A stretch of DNA of 64,000 nucleotides, from assembly GCA_026018925.1 (NCBI GenBank), contig JAKSZU010000004.1:109737498-109801497 (forward strand), read 5' to 3'. The stretch comes from Tupaia tana. Lineage: Eukaryota; Chordata; Mammalia; Scandentia; Tupaiidae. Below, in pieces: positions 33,669 to 44,604 of the stretch; position 1 is the stretch's first letter; each line of letters opens with the position of its first letter. Made by a program: the position numbers and the translations under genes. The notes beneath the pieces are model-generated. The model made no database searches and was not told the origin of the DNA. It saw nothing but the letters and a program-made list of their open reading frames with translations.

Positions 33669-34719
33669 AAATTAGGTTCATGTAACTTGAGTTCTCTGCC
33701 CATGCCCAAACTAAATCTGGTGTCTAGAGAGGGAATGGAAACTCAGAGTGGAGCAAGGATTAATCTCCCAAGGAAAACTGTGGTGTTATCGGCACGAGAA
33801 AGAGGCAAAGCAGCAGAAGGCCATTGCATGGGTGAGAGGGCCAGGGCACAAGAGTTACTGAATGAGTAGGTGACGGCAGATTGTTCAAGGTCTTGTCAAG
33901 GATCGAAACCTCCAGTAAGTCCCTTAAGGGGTGAGAACATCTATGCCACACTTCAGAGCTTTTGTGCATTTGGTTTGTGGGCATCTTGCCCAGACTTTGC
34001 CTCTTTGGAAGAAACACTATAATTTACTCCCCTACTTCTCACACCTTCTATCTTCTATCTTTAAAAATATACATACCATTGTCCTCTACTTAGAGGTAAA
34101 GGACAAAGGCGCAACTGCTCTGAGAAATCCCTATTCTTCCACTGACCTCTTTGGTGTCTAGTTTATGAATTGCTTCACATTTCAGAATTTGCTTTCTGCT
34201 CTGGAGACAGGAGTTAGAACTGAGTGACTGTCCTTATCCCAGGAAGTCATTGGTTTAATCCAATAAACTACCTGGTGGAAAAATCTCTCTCCATCCCAGT
34301 GAGGCGTAGGCCATTGTGGCCAGGTCCAGGCATTGCCAATATAGTTTTGCAAATTTCATTAGCAGTGGCTGTTTCTGGCTTCTTCTAGGTCATTAATGAG
34401 CGTGTTAAGTGAGGCCAGTTCCGACACCAGCCTCTGCCATGCCCCAGTGGATCCTTTCCTTCCAACCAGCCGTAGTTCCCATTTATTCCTGACTATGCAG
34501 TGTTTTCACCCTGCCAGCATTCCATTTAGATGAGAGCACTCAAAAACAGGCCAATTTAATTTGGAGCACAACTTTTATGGAAGTCATTGTCAGATGCATG
34601 ACCGACACCCACATAATATCACTCCACTCCTGTTCCCTGCTCATTCTTCCACTTTGTCTCTTTCACTCTCCTCCTATGGATGCTATCCTGGTAGGTTTCT
34701 TTCTTTCTTTTTTTTTAAT
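33669..34719. other. single-copy stretch with a possible conserved non-coding core
   Basis: 34300-34560 (ATTGCCAATATAG, TTTGCAAATTTCATTAGC, TCATTAATGAGCGTG, AATTTAATTTGG) looks like conserved regulatory DNA, unproven. No gene. Confidence 0.3.
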
Positions 34720-35035
34720 TGTAATAGAACACACATAACATAAAAATGACCATCCTAACAATTTTTAAATGTACAGTTCATTAGTGTTAAGTATATTCAC
34801 ATTGTTGTACAATTAATCTCCAGATTTTTGTCACTTTGCAAAACTGAAACTCTGTAACTGTTGGACAACAGCTCTCCATGTTCTCCTTCCCCAGACCACC
34901 ATCATTCCTTCTGTCTCTAAGAATTTGACTGCTCTAGGCACTGCATGTAAGTGAAATCATGCAGGATTCACCTTTTCACGACTGCCTTACTTCACTTAGC
35001 ATAATGCTCTCCAGGTTTTTCCACGTTGCAGCATA

Positions 35036-35255
35036 ATCTTTCTTCTTGCCTTAGGGCATGTGCGCTCACTGGAAAGAGAGAGAGCCAGAGAGTGAGGGAA
35101 GATGAAAAGTCATGCCCCAGGGGGAATGGCCATGCCATAATCCCTTCTCCATTCTCCTCCTGGGATTTTTTTTCGGGCACGCATAGGCGCCTAGTGTGAG
35201 TTTCAAGCACCGGGTCTGGGACTCAAACTGCGGCCCGCCTGGTGGGAGTCCATTT
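35036..35255 (-). mobile_element. SINE-A fragment inside L1
   Basis: Antisense: CTTGCCTTAGGGCATGTGCGC to GCCTGGTGGGAGTCCA. It lacks both the T run and the terminal head. Confidence 0.85.
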
Positions 35256-35513
35256 GGTTTATCTAGTCATCTGTTGATTGGCATTTGGGTTGCTTCTACT
35301 TCTTGGCTATTGTAAATAATGTTTGAGTCTCTGCTTTCAATTGTTTTGGATATTTACAAAGAAGTAGAATGATTGATCATGTGCTAATCCTATTTTTAGT
35401 GTTTTTGAAGAACTATTTTACTGTTGTCTATAGCAGCACCACCATTTTATATTCATACCAGCTGTGCACAGAAGTTTTGGTCTCCCCACAGCCTCACCAA
35501 TATTTGTTGTTTC

Positions 35514-35645
35514 CTTCCTTTCTTCCTTCCTTCCTCCCGTCCTTTTATCTTCCTTTCTTCCTTTTTTTCTTTCTCCTTTCTTCTTCCTTCTTCCTTTCCT
35601 TTCTTCATTCATTCATTCTTTTTTGTTCTTTCTTTCTTTCTCTTT
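35514..35645. repeat. (TTCC)/(TTTC) pyrimidine microsatellite
   Basis: Imperfect TTCC/TTTC repeats grown inside the old L1 (L1 text resumes at 35650). The Ser/Phe/Leu open frames over it are repeat by-products. Confidence 0.9.
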
Positions 35646-36379
35646 ATAATAGCCATCCTAATGGGTTTTTGGTGATATCTCAATGTGCTTTTGCTTTGCA
35701 TTTCCTGAATGATTAGTGATGTTGAATATATTTTCATTTTTTTTGGCCATTTGTATATAATCTTTGTGGAAATGTCTATTCAAGTTCTTTGCCAGTTTTT
35801 AAAAATTAAGTTATTTGGTTTCGTCCTTGAGTTGTAAGAGTTCTTTATATATTCTGGATATTAACTCCATATCAGACATATTACTTGTAAATATTTCTCC
35901 TGTTTCATATGTTGCTTTTTCCTTCTGTTAATTGTGACTTTTGATTCACGGAAGGTTTTAATTTTGATGCAGTTTCCTAACAGGCTCAGATTTTACAAAT
36001 GATCACTTTTACTAGCTATAGCTCAAAACAAGATAAATGAGAAAGTGGGGTAGGTGGTTAGTCATCTCAGTTGGAGAAACTAAGAAATGACAAGTGTTAG
36101 TGGGAGCGAACGAGACTGGCGGTGGATAACTGTGCAGCATTCTACGGGCAATTGTTTCTTCCCCCACCGACTCTGTGTAAAAGGTAGTATGTCCACCTTA
36201 CAGAGGCTAAAACTAAGACTAAAGGAAGATTTCTTGCTCAGCCTCATGCAATCGGTGTGCATGCAAATACCATATGCATTTTGCTATTTTGTGTCAGATC
36301 TCCAAGGAGCTACATCCAAATCTTTCAGAAAATAAATAGGCTGCCTCTTACCTCATTCCTCTTGTTTCACCCTGCCTGT

Positions 36380-36565
36380 ATCACCATGATAGCAGCTCAG
36401 CCACCACATGCAGGCATTGTATTGTAAACTTTGCACGTGTTACTGTATTAACCCACGCATTTCACGGCAATGTAGCCTGGCTCTCAAAGAAGGTAAAGAG
36501 TTTCACCCAAGATCACACGTCTAAAAAGGAATAGAGCAAGGATTGTACCCAGTCTGACTCTAAAC
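36380..36565 (-). repeat. MIR
   Basis: Antisense MIR-like: AACCCACGCATTTCACGGCAATG, AGGTAAAGAGTTTCACCCAAGATCACAC, TGTACCCAGTCTGACTCTAAA. Confidence 0.75.
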
Positions 36566-36687
36566 TTCTCCATTTCATGTTTAGTTCATGAAAAAGAACA
36601 AAATTCAGATCTTCTTAGGATAACCTGCACTTTACTTAAATTGTCTTATCATATAATTCAAGAATCCCTTTTACTGATGCACTTATT

Positions 36688-36943
36688 ATTATTATTTGGA
36701 GAGGTTTTTGTTGTAGGGCATGTGCACTCCCCAGAAAGAGAGAGAGAGACAGAGAGAGAGTGAGAAATCACCCCCGGGGGAATGGCCACGCCGCAATCCC
36801 TTCTCCTCCACTGTCCTCTCGGGATCGTGGGCACACACGCACACACGCCCGGTGTGAGTTTAAGCTACCGGGTCTGGGACTTGAACCGTGGTCGACTACA
36901 TGGGAGTCCAGCGACATAACCATTATGCCAACTGCTGGTTCCT
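36688..36943 (-). mobile_element. SINE-A copy with TSD
   Basis: Antisense full copy. The TSD ACTGATGCACTTATT is at 36673-36687 and 36944-36958, perfect. Confidence 0.95.
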
Positions 36944-37001
36944 ACTGATGCACTTATTTTGCTTGGACTTTAAGTCCCCTTGCACTTGAAGACTGTTGTA
37001 G

Positions 37002-37249
37002 GAAACCAGCAGTTAGCGTAATGGCTATGTCACTGGACTCCCACGTAGTCGACCACGGTTTGTGTCCCGGACCCGGTGGCTTAGAACTCACGCTGGGCGC
37101 GTGTGCATGCGTGCCCAAGATCCCGAGAGGAGAATTGAGGAGAAGGGATTGCGGCGTGACCATCCCCCCTGGGGGGGTGATTTCTCGCTTTCTGTCTCTC
37201 TGTCTCTGTCTGTTTGGCGAGCGCACGCGCCCTAGAGTGAAAACCTCTC

Positions 37250-37278
<29 letters not shown>
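37002..37278 (+). mobile_element. SINE-A copy with TSD and poly(A)28
   Basis: Sense, near consensus. The tail is about 28 A. The TSD GACTGTTGTAG is at 36991-37001 and 37279-37289. Confidence 0.96.
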
Positions 37279-37280
<2 letters not shown>

Positions 37281-37299
37281 CTGTTGTAGAAGAAAGACT

Positions 37300-37500
37300 C
37301 TTTGCTTTGCAACAAACTAGGTGTGTGACTTTAGGCAAGTCTTTAACTCCTTTCAACCACAATTTCTTCATCTGGAAACTATTGTATTACCCACCTTTTA
37401 TGGTCAACTTGAGAATTAAATGACATAATATATGCACAAGTGCATAGCAGACAGCCTGACATACAGTAAGAATTCAGTAAATGCTGGCTGTTATTATTAA
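37300..37500 (+). repeat. MIR
   Basis: Sense MIR: GTGTGTGACTTTAGGCAAGTC, AATTTCTTCATCTGG, GAGAATTAAATGACATAATATATGC, CAGTAAATGCTGGCTGTTATTATT. Confidence 0.88.
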
Positions 37501-37969
37501 TTTTACAAACAAATTTGATCCCTATGGTATATGCCAGAATAGCTGAATTTTTTTAACATAGCTATTTAAAATTATTTCTTTCCAAACCATACTACACAAG
37601 ATGAGAACTGTAGCAGACTTGTTTGTTGGAAAAATTAATTATAGCCAGATATTGTATCATTTTGATTTTGATAAAGCTGAATATTTACAGAAAAACCAAG
37701 GCAATGTCACATCAAGCAGACAGGGCTTATTTTCTCACCTAAAAGAAGTCCGGAATCAGGCAGGGCAGAACTGGTATGGCAGTGCTATGAAGTCATCCAC
37801 CCAGGCTTTGTCAATCTTTTCTGTCCCATCGTTGCTAGAGCATAGTTTCCATCTTCAAAGTAACCTAGCAACCCAAGATGGCTGCAGGAGCTCTCGCCAT
37901 CGTGCCTGTATTCCCTATCACAAGACAGAGGAAGAAGAGATATGCAGAAAAGATATTACTCACAGTCTT

Positions 37970-38202
37970 ATTTGTTTGTTTGAGAAATTTTTACTATAGG
38001 GCTCAAGCAATTGCCAGAGAGACAGAGAGACAGAAAGCAAGAATCACCCCGCAGGGAAAATGGCCACACCACAATCCCTTCTCTTGGGATTTTGGGCCTG
38101 CATGCACATTCCCCTGGTGTGAGTTGTAAGCCTCCAGGTCCAGGACTCGAACTGCAGTCGACTAGTCCTGTGACATAGCCATTACACCATCCACTGTTCC
38201 CA
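37970..38202 (-). mobile_element. SINE-A copy, shortened
   Basis: Antisense, with a deletion between CCCTTCTC and TTGGGATTTTGGGC. A probable imperfect TSD (ATTACTCACAGT near 37953, GTTACTCCCAGT near 38203). Confidence 0.85.
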
Positions 38203-38216
38203 GTGTTACTCCCAGT

Positions 38217-38388
38217 TTTTTTTTTTTTTAAATAACTATTTATTTTATTTATTCATTCATTGATTTTTAATTCGACCAGAGAGAGAGAGAGGAAGTGAGA
38301 AAGCAAGCCACCAGGTCCAGGACTCAAACCCTGGTTGGCCATGTGGGAGTGTCCAGCACCTTGACCACCACGCCACCCGCTGGTCTTT
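38217..38388 (-). mobile_element. SINE-B copy
   Basis: Antisense head-only type: T run, TTAATTCGACCAGAGAGAGAGAG, GAAAGCAAGCCACCAGGTCC, CACGCCACCCGCTGGTC. Confidence 0.85.
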
Positions 38389-38389
38389 C

Positions 38390-39465
38390 TTGGAATCTCA
38401 GCTAACACTTTCACTTATATATCATTGGCCAGATTTTGTTACAGGACCGGTTTTACCCAGCTGCAAACAAGCAGGGAAATGAAATCTTTTAGCTGGTTTT
38501 ATTCCACCCTTAATTAGAATTCCCACCGTAATTAGACTTCTGTTACTAAAAAATAAAAAAGGAGAGAGGGATATTAGGATGGAAGGTTTTAGTCTCTGCC
38601 TCAGAGGCCAGAATTGGTGCTGCTTGCTGTTGCAGAACGACTGTTTCTGATGTTCCAGAGTTGCTGAGAGGCTTGACAGGGCTCGGAGGGAGCAGAGACC
38701 CAGCAATCTGTGTATGTGTTTAGAATATTGGACTTGCATGCAACATTTGCTTTGATAAAAGAATTTCAGTACCTAAATTAACGCTGCAAACCACCGTTGG
38801 AGAGGAAGAACCACGTCAGTCCATTCAAAAAGAGACCGAAGGCACAAACTCTACAAAAGGCAGCGAGGCTGGGATGCACACATGGCAGGATGAGGAGAGA
38901 GGAGCATAGTCCCCAGGTGCACGTCCCTGGAGACAAGCACACAGGCGACGGCGCTGACCTGCCAGTGTTCTGTGGAAGCCCCTCAGGGAAGGGGTGACAT
39001 TTCTCCCTGGGGCAGGTGACTGCACAGAACCCATGTGTGATGTTGGGTTAGAACTCGTGTTTTGACTGGATTGATTTTAGCCACACACATGCAGATCCGA
39101 TTGACTGTTTTTCTCAGTTTTCCCACTGACCTCTCCAGCCTTATTTGAAAGAGCGAATGCCTGGACTTTTCTCAGGGAGTTCTATATTCAAACTTTCTGT
39201 TCCAGTAGGCTCACAGGGACATGTGTGCCTGTCAGATCACGTGTTATGATTCCTGGTACTCAGTGCTCTGCCAAAGGATTGATTCACTCTTCCCCACATG
39301 TTCACCAGACTAGTACACTGGTAGATTCTGATACATGTTGACAGGAATTGCTGCTAGTCATGCAATGCAATTGAGTTTCAAAAAAACGCTAGTCCTAACT
39401 CTAAAGCCATCTTCATAATCTGTGTGGTAAAATCACCTTATATGGAGGCCAGGTATTTAATAAAA
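38390..39465. other. single-copy sequence
   Basis: No gene. 38490-38550 (GGTTTTATTCCACCCTTAATTAG, CCGTAATTAGACTTC) is a possible conserved non-coding element; untested. Confidence 0.3.
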
Positions 39466-39476
39466 TCCTTGGAGGG

Positions 39477-39720
39477 GGACCAGCAGTAGGCATAATGGCT
39501 ATGTCACTGGACTTCCATGTAGCCGACTGCAGTTCAAGTCCCGGACCTGGTAGCTTAAACTCACACCAGGTGCATGTGCGTGCGTGACCAAGATTCTGAG
39601 AGGAGAATGGAGGAGAAGGGATTGTGGCGTGGCCATCCCCCCTGAGGGATGATTTCTTGCTTTATATTTCTCTGTCTCTGTCTTTCTGGAGAGCGCATGT
39701 GCCCTATAGCAAAAACCTCT

Positions 39721-39751
<31 letters not shown>
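39477..39751 (+). mobile_element. SINE-A copy, poly(A) about 30
   Basis: Sense; the long A tail (39722-39751) continues into A-rich sequence. An imperfect TSD (AATCCTTGGAGG upstream, AACCTTAGAGG at about 39780). Confidence 0.9.
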
Positions 39752-39753
<2 letters not shown>

Positions 39754-39799
39754 AAAGAAAAGAGAAAAAACCAAAAAACAACCTTAGAGGAATCCATTA

Positions 39800-40640
39800 T
39801 GAAGCTTATAGAGTCTGAGATACTTCTTAGAAAGAACCAGCCTCTGAGGAAGGCACAGGCAGGAGAACCTGGCAGCGAGCACTGGCTGGGTGAAAGGCTT
39901 GCCCTCGGGAAAGGCCCGGCTGTCACATCCTCCTGATCCTGGCCGGGCGTCCCAGCTGCTGCCTGAGTGGTCTGAGGCCTTGAGTCCATTCCCTCTGGCC
40001 TCGAGGTGTGTCCTCAGCCCAGCAGAGGCCTTTTCCACTCGGTCAGAGCCCTGACACAGTGGACGAAGCACTGCAGGGCCCTCCCTGAGGTCCTACCTTT
40101 TGTACTCCCTCTCACTGGGGCCTGCGTCCTAGACACTTCGAGGGGGGCCACTTTTCTGACTTCTCCAGGAGATACCAGAGCTTACTGCTCCCCTGTCACC
40201 ATCTGAACTTCTCTTCCTTCACCAACCATGAGACAGAAGGGGAGTCAGGGTCAGGGAGAAATTGTTCCTGGTGGCCTCAGTGGGGAATTTTATTTCTGTT
40301 TTCTCACGTAATAATTCTGAGAAGGGATGTAAGGCTCTGAGCTTCTCCTAGGCCGGCAGAATCTCCAGTCACAGTTTCTCTAGGGAATTCTGAGTTGCAC
40401 ACCACCACTGGGGGATGCATTCTGAGTTGCACACACTTTTTCACACCTCGGGGTTTAGAAGTCAAGAACTACCTTCCTGTGTGCCCGGGACAATGTGCCC
40501 TAGGGAAGGTCAAGCACTGCCGGGGCTGGAATGCTCCTGTTCCGACGGATATGAGCGACTCTGCCGCCTCTGCAGCTCACTCCCAAAGCCTGTGCAGTGC
40601 AGAGGGGGCTAGGAAACCTGATTGGGCCTCAGTGTTACCT
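39800..40640. other. single-copy sequence
   Basis: GC-richer; no gene supported. A 15-bp direct repeat TTCTGAGTTGCACAC occurs at 40388-40402 and 40420-40434. Confidence 0.35.
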
Positions 40641-40656
40641 GGGAAGCTTTTGTTAC

Positions 40657-40898
40657 AGAGATTTTTGCTATAGGGTGTGTGTACTTGCTCGAAAGAGAGA
40701 CAGACAGAGACAGAAGGTGAGAAATCACCCCCTGGGGGGATGGCCACGCTGCAGTCCCTTCTCCTCCATTCTCCTCTCAAGATCTTGGGCACACACACAC
40801 ATGCGCCCGGTGTGTTTAAGCCAGTAGGTCCAGGATGCGAACTGTGGTCAACTATGTGGGAGTCCAGCAATGTAACCATCACGCCATCTGCTGGTCTT
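40657..40898 (-). mobile_element. SINE-A copy
   Basis: Antisense: AGATTTTTGCTATAGGGTGTG to CATCTGCTGGTC; all boxes present. Confidence 0.9.
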
Positions 40899-40925
40899 GG
40901 AAACTTGTTAGATATGTGGAACCTT

Positions 40926-41085
40926 GGGGCCAGTCAGTGACGTGGTGGTTGAGGCGCTGGATTCCCACGTGGCCGACTGTGATTTGAGTTCTGGATTTAG
41001 TGGCTTACTTTATCAGTTTGTCTCTTTCTCTCTGGTGAGTGCATATGCCCTATAGCAAAATTAAAGATAATAATAAATCAAATAA
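40926..41085 (+). mobile_element. SINE-B copy
   Basis: Sense head-only type: GGGGCCAGTCAGTGACGTGGTGG, a short CT stretch, GCCCTATAGCAAAATTAAAG. Confidence 0.85.
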
Positions 41086-41190
41086 TTCTTAAAAATAAGA
41101 GGGGAATCTTGGGTCTCACCCTAGGATACTCTGATTCAGAGGGACGGCTATGGGGACCAGACATCTGCATTTTTAAAAAAGTGTACTCTT

Positions 41191-41359
41191 GGGGACCAGC
41201 AGGTGGCGTGGTGGTTAAGGTGCTGGACACTCCCACATGGGTAACCACAGTTCGAGTCCTGGACCTGATGGCTTGCTTTCTCACTTTCTCTTGTGGTTTC
41301 TCTCTCTCTGGTCAAATTAAAACAAATGAATGAATAAGTAAAAAAAAAAAAAAAAAAAA
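41191..41359 (+). mobile_element. SINE-B copy with TSD
   Basis: Sense: GGGGACCAGCAGGTGGCGTGGTGG, CACAGTTCGAGTCCTGGACC, CTGGTCAAATTAAAAC, poly(A). The TSD AAAAGTGTACTCTT (41177-41190) recurs as AAAAGTGTATTCTT (41360-41373). Confidence 0.92.
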
Positions 41360-41403
41360 AAAAGTGTATTCTTTTTTCTCCTTGTTAACCTCTATTCTTT
41401 GTT

Positions 41404-41625
41404 TTAGAAGTTTATTTCTTTTATATGAGAGCAATAGAGAGGAAAGAGAGAGACAGAGACAAGCACCTCAACAAGGTCTGACACTGTGCTCCCCAATGCC
41501 CTCCCCACTGTAGTCTGCCCAGGTGGCCAGGACCTGGGTGCCAGCCAGCATGTACAGGGTGCGTCACACACGTGGACCTCGTACTGCTCGAGCAGTGCAG
41601 TACTGCTGTACCGCCCAGCCAGCCT
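41404..41625 (-). mobile_element. SINE-C copy left of the minisatellite
   Basis: Antisense: AGAAGTTTATTTCTTTTATATGAGAG, GAGAGAGACAGAGACAAGCACCTC, CCAGGACCTGGGTGCC and a head end CAGTACTGCTGTACCGCCCAGCC. It appears complete. Confidence 0.65.
41583..41606. repeat. two abutting perfect palindromes at the array's left flank
   Basis: ACTGCTCGAGCAGT (41583-41596) and GCAGTACTGC (41597-41606) are each self-complementary and touch. The array starts 28 bp to the right. Confidence 0.9.
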
Positions 41626-42368
41626 GTTTACTTAGCCCAGGAGCAAGAGAGACAGAGAGACAGAGGAAACAGAGAGACAGGACCAGGAGCAAGAGACACA
41701 GAGAGACAGAGGAAACAGAGAGACAGGACCAGGAGCAAGAGACACAGAGAGACAGAGGAAACAGAGAGACAGGACCATGAGCAAGAGATACAGAGAGACA
41801 GAGGAAACAGAGAGACAGGACCAGGAGCAAGAGACACAGAGAGACAGAGGAAACAGAGAGACAGGACCAGGAGCAAGAGAGACAGAGAGACAGAGGAAAC
41901 AGAGAGACAGGACCAGGAGCAAGAGAGACAGAGAGACAGAGGAAACAGAGAGACAGGACCAGGAGCAAGAGACACAGAGAGACAGAGGAAACAGAGAGAC
42001 AGGACCAGGAGCAAGAGAAACAGAGAGACAGAGGAAACAGAGAGACAGGACCAGGAGCAAGAGACACAGAGAGACAGAGGAAACAGAGAGACAGGACCAG
42101 GAGCAAGAGAGACAGAGAGACAGAGGAAACAGAGAGACAGGACCAGGAGCAAGAGAGACAGAGAGACAGAGGAAACAGAGAGACAGGACCAGGAGCAAGA
42201 GACACAGAGAGACAGAGGAAACAGAGAGACAGGACCAGGAGCAAGAGAGACAGAGAGACAGAGGAAACAGAGAGACAGGACCAGGAGCAAGAGACACAGA
42301 GAGACAGAGGAAACAGAGAGACAGGACCAGGAGCAAGAGAGACAGAGAGACAGAGTAAATAGAGACAG

Positions 42369-43650
42369 ACCCATGAGCAAGAGATGCTGAGAGACAGAGG
42401 AAATAGAGAGACAGATCCATGAGCAAGAGATACAGAGAGACAGAGGAAATAGACAGACCCATGAGCAAGAGATACAGAGAGACAGAGGAAATAGAGAGAC
42501 AGGACCATGAGCAAGAGATACAGAGAGACAGAGGAAATAGAGAGGCAGGACCAGGAGCAAGAGAGACAGAGAGACAGAGGAAACAGAGAGACAGGACCAG
42601 GAGCAAGAGAGACAGAGAGACAGAGGAAACAGAGAGACAGGACCAGGAGCAAGAGACACAGAGAGACAGAGGAAACAGAGAGACAGGACCAGGAGCAAGA
42701 GAGACAGAGAGACAGAGGAAACAGAGAGACAGGACCAGGAGCAAGAGACACAGAGAGACAGAGGAAACAGAGAGACAGGACCAGGAGCAAGAGAGACAGA
42801 GAGACAGAGGAAACAGAGAGACAGGACCAGGAGCAAGAGAGACAGAGAGACAGAGGAAACAGAGAGACAGGACCAGGAGCAAGAGACACAGAGAGACAGA
42901 GGAAACAGAGAGACAGGACCAGGAGCAAGAGAGACAGAGAGACAGAGGAAACAGAGAGACAGGACCAGGAGCAAGAGACACAGAGAGACAGAGGAAACAG
43001 AGAGACAGGACCAGGAGCAAGAGATACAGAGAGACAGAGGAAACAGAGAGACAGGACCAGGAGCAAGAGACACAGAGAGACAGAGGAAACAGAGAGACAG
43101 GACCAGGAGCAAGAGAGACAGAGAGACAGAGGAAACAGAGAGACAGGACCAGGAGCAAGAGACACAGAGAGACAGAGGAAACAGAGAGACAGGACCAGGA
43201 GCAAGAGAGACAGAGAGACAGAGGAAACAGAGAGACAGGACCAGGAGCAAGAGACACAGAGAGACAGAGGAAACAGAGAGACAGGACCAGGAGCAAGAGA
43301 GACAGAGAGACAGAGGAAACAGAAAGACAGGACCAGGAGCAAGAGACACAGAGAGACAGAGGAAACAGAGAGACAGGACCAGGAGCAAGAGAGACAGAGA
43401 GACAGAGGAAACAGAGAGACAGGACCAGGAGCAAGAGAGACAGAGAGACAGAGGAAACAGAGAGACAGGACCAGGAGCAAGAGACACAGAGAGACAGAGG
43501 AAACAGAGAGACAGGACCAGGAGCAAGAGACACAGAGAGACAGAGGAAACAGAGAGACAGGACCAGGAGCAAGAGAGACAGAGAGACAGAGGAAACAGAG
43601 AGACAGGACCAGGAGCAAGAGAGACAGAGAGACAGAGTAAATAGAGACAG
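42369..43650. repeat. higher-order block 1 (28 units, 1282 bp)
   Basis: Runs from the first AGATGCTGAG unit to the end of the second 44-bp marker unit. The sequence around its two boundary markers (42325-42594 and 43607-43876) shares the private variants GTAAATAG and GAGAGGCAG, pointing to duplication of a 1282-bp segment. Confidence 0.9.
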
Positions 43651-44288
43651 ACCCATGAGCAAGAGATGCTGAGAGACAGAGGAAATAGAGAGACAGATCC
43701 ATGAGCAAGAGATACAGAGAGACAGAGGAAATAGACAGACCCATGAGCAAGAGATACAGAGAGACAGAGGAAATAGAGAGACAGGACCATGAGCAAGAGA
43801 TACAGAGAGACAGAGGAAATAGAGAGGCAGGACCAGGAGCAAGAGAGACAGAGAGACAGAGGAAACAGAGAGACAGGACCAGGAGCAAGAGAGACAGAGA
43901 GACAGAGGAAACAGAGAGACAGGACCAGGAGCAAGAGACACAGAGAGACAGAGGAAACAGAGAGACAGGACCAGGAGCAAGAGAGACAGAGAGACAGAGG
44001 AAACAGAGAGACAGGACCAGGAGCAAGAGAGACAGAGAGACAGAGGAAACAGAGAGACAGGACCAGGAGCAAGAGACACAGAGAGACAGAGGAAACAGAG
44101 AGACAGGACCAGGAGCAAGAGAGACAGAGAGACAGAGGAAACAGAGAGACAGGACCAGGAGCAAGAGAGACAGAGAGACAGAGGAAACAGAGAGACAGGA
44201 CCAGGAGCAAGAGAGACAGAGAGACAGAGGAAACAGAGAGACAGGACCAGGAGCAAGAGAGACAGAGGGACAGAGGAAATAGAGACAG
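43651..44288. repeat. higher-order block 2 (14 units, 638 bp)
   Basis: Twelve 46-bp units plus one 42-bp and one 44-bp unit. The leading four units are the same types as in block 1. Confidence 0.9.
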
Positions 44289-44604
44289 ACCCATGAGCAA
44301 GAGATGCTGAGAGACAGAGGAAATAGAGAGACAGATCCATGAGCAAGAGATACAGAGAGACAGAGGAAATAGACAGACCCATGAGCAAGAGATACAGAGA
44401 GACAGAGGAAATAGAGAGACAGGACCATGAGCAAGAGATACAGAGAGACAGAGGAAATAGAGAGACAGGACCATGAGCAAGAGATACAGAGAGACAGAGG
44501 AAATAGAGAGACAGGACCATGAGCAAGAGATACAGAGAGACAGAGGAAATAGAGAGACAGGACCATGAGCAAGAGATACAGAGAGACAGAGGAAATAGAG
44601 ACAG
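44289..44604. repeat. higher-order block 3 (7 units, 316 bp)
   Basis: Five 46-bp units plus one 42-bp and one 44-bp unit. All carry GGAAATAG and CATGAGC, resembling the less homogenised edge of the array. Confidence 0.9.

Larger units (their letters stand above)
34720..36000 (-). repeat. old L1 (3' end and ORF2 part) split by a SINE
   Basis: Antisense: GAACACACATAACATAAAAATGACC, GTTAAGTATATTCACATTGTTG, CACTTAGCATAATGC, then a SINE at 35036-35255, then CTGTTGATTGGCATTTGGGTTGC, AGCAGCACCACCATTTTATATTC, ATCCTAATGGGTTTTTGGTGATATC, GTTCTTTATATATTCTGGATATTAAC. Confidence 0.92.

Noticed and set aside
41572-44310. Plus-strand Arg/Glu/Gln-rich frames of up to 417 codons
   Set aside because: Same array read the other way; their starts (CCATGAGC) and ends (AAATAG) are unit variants.
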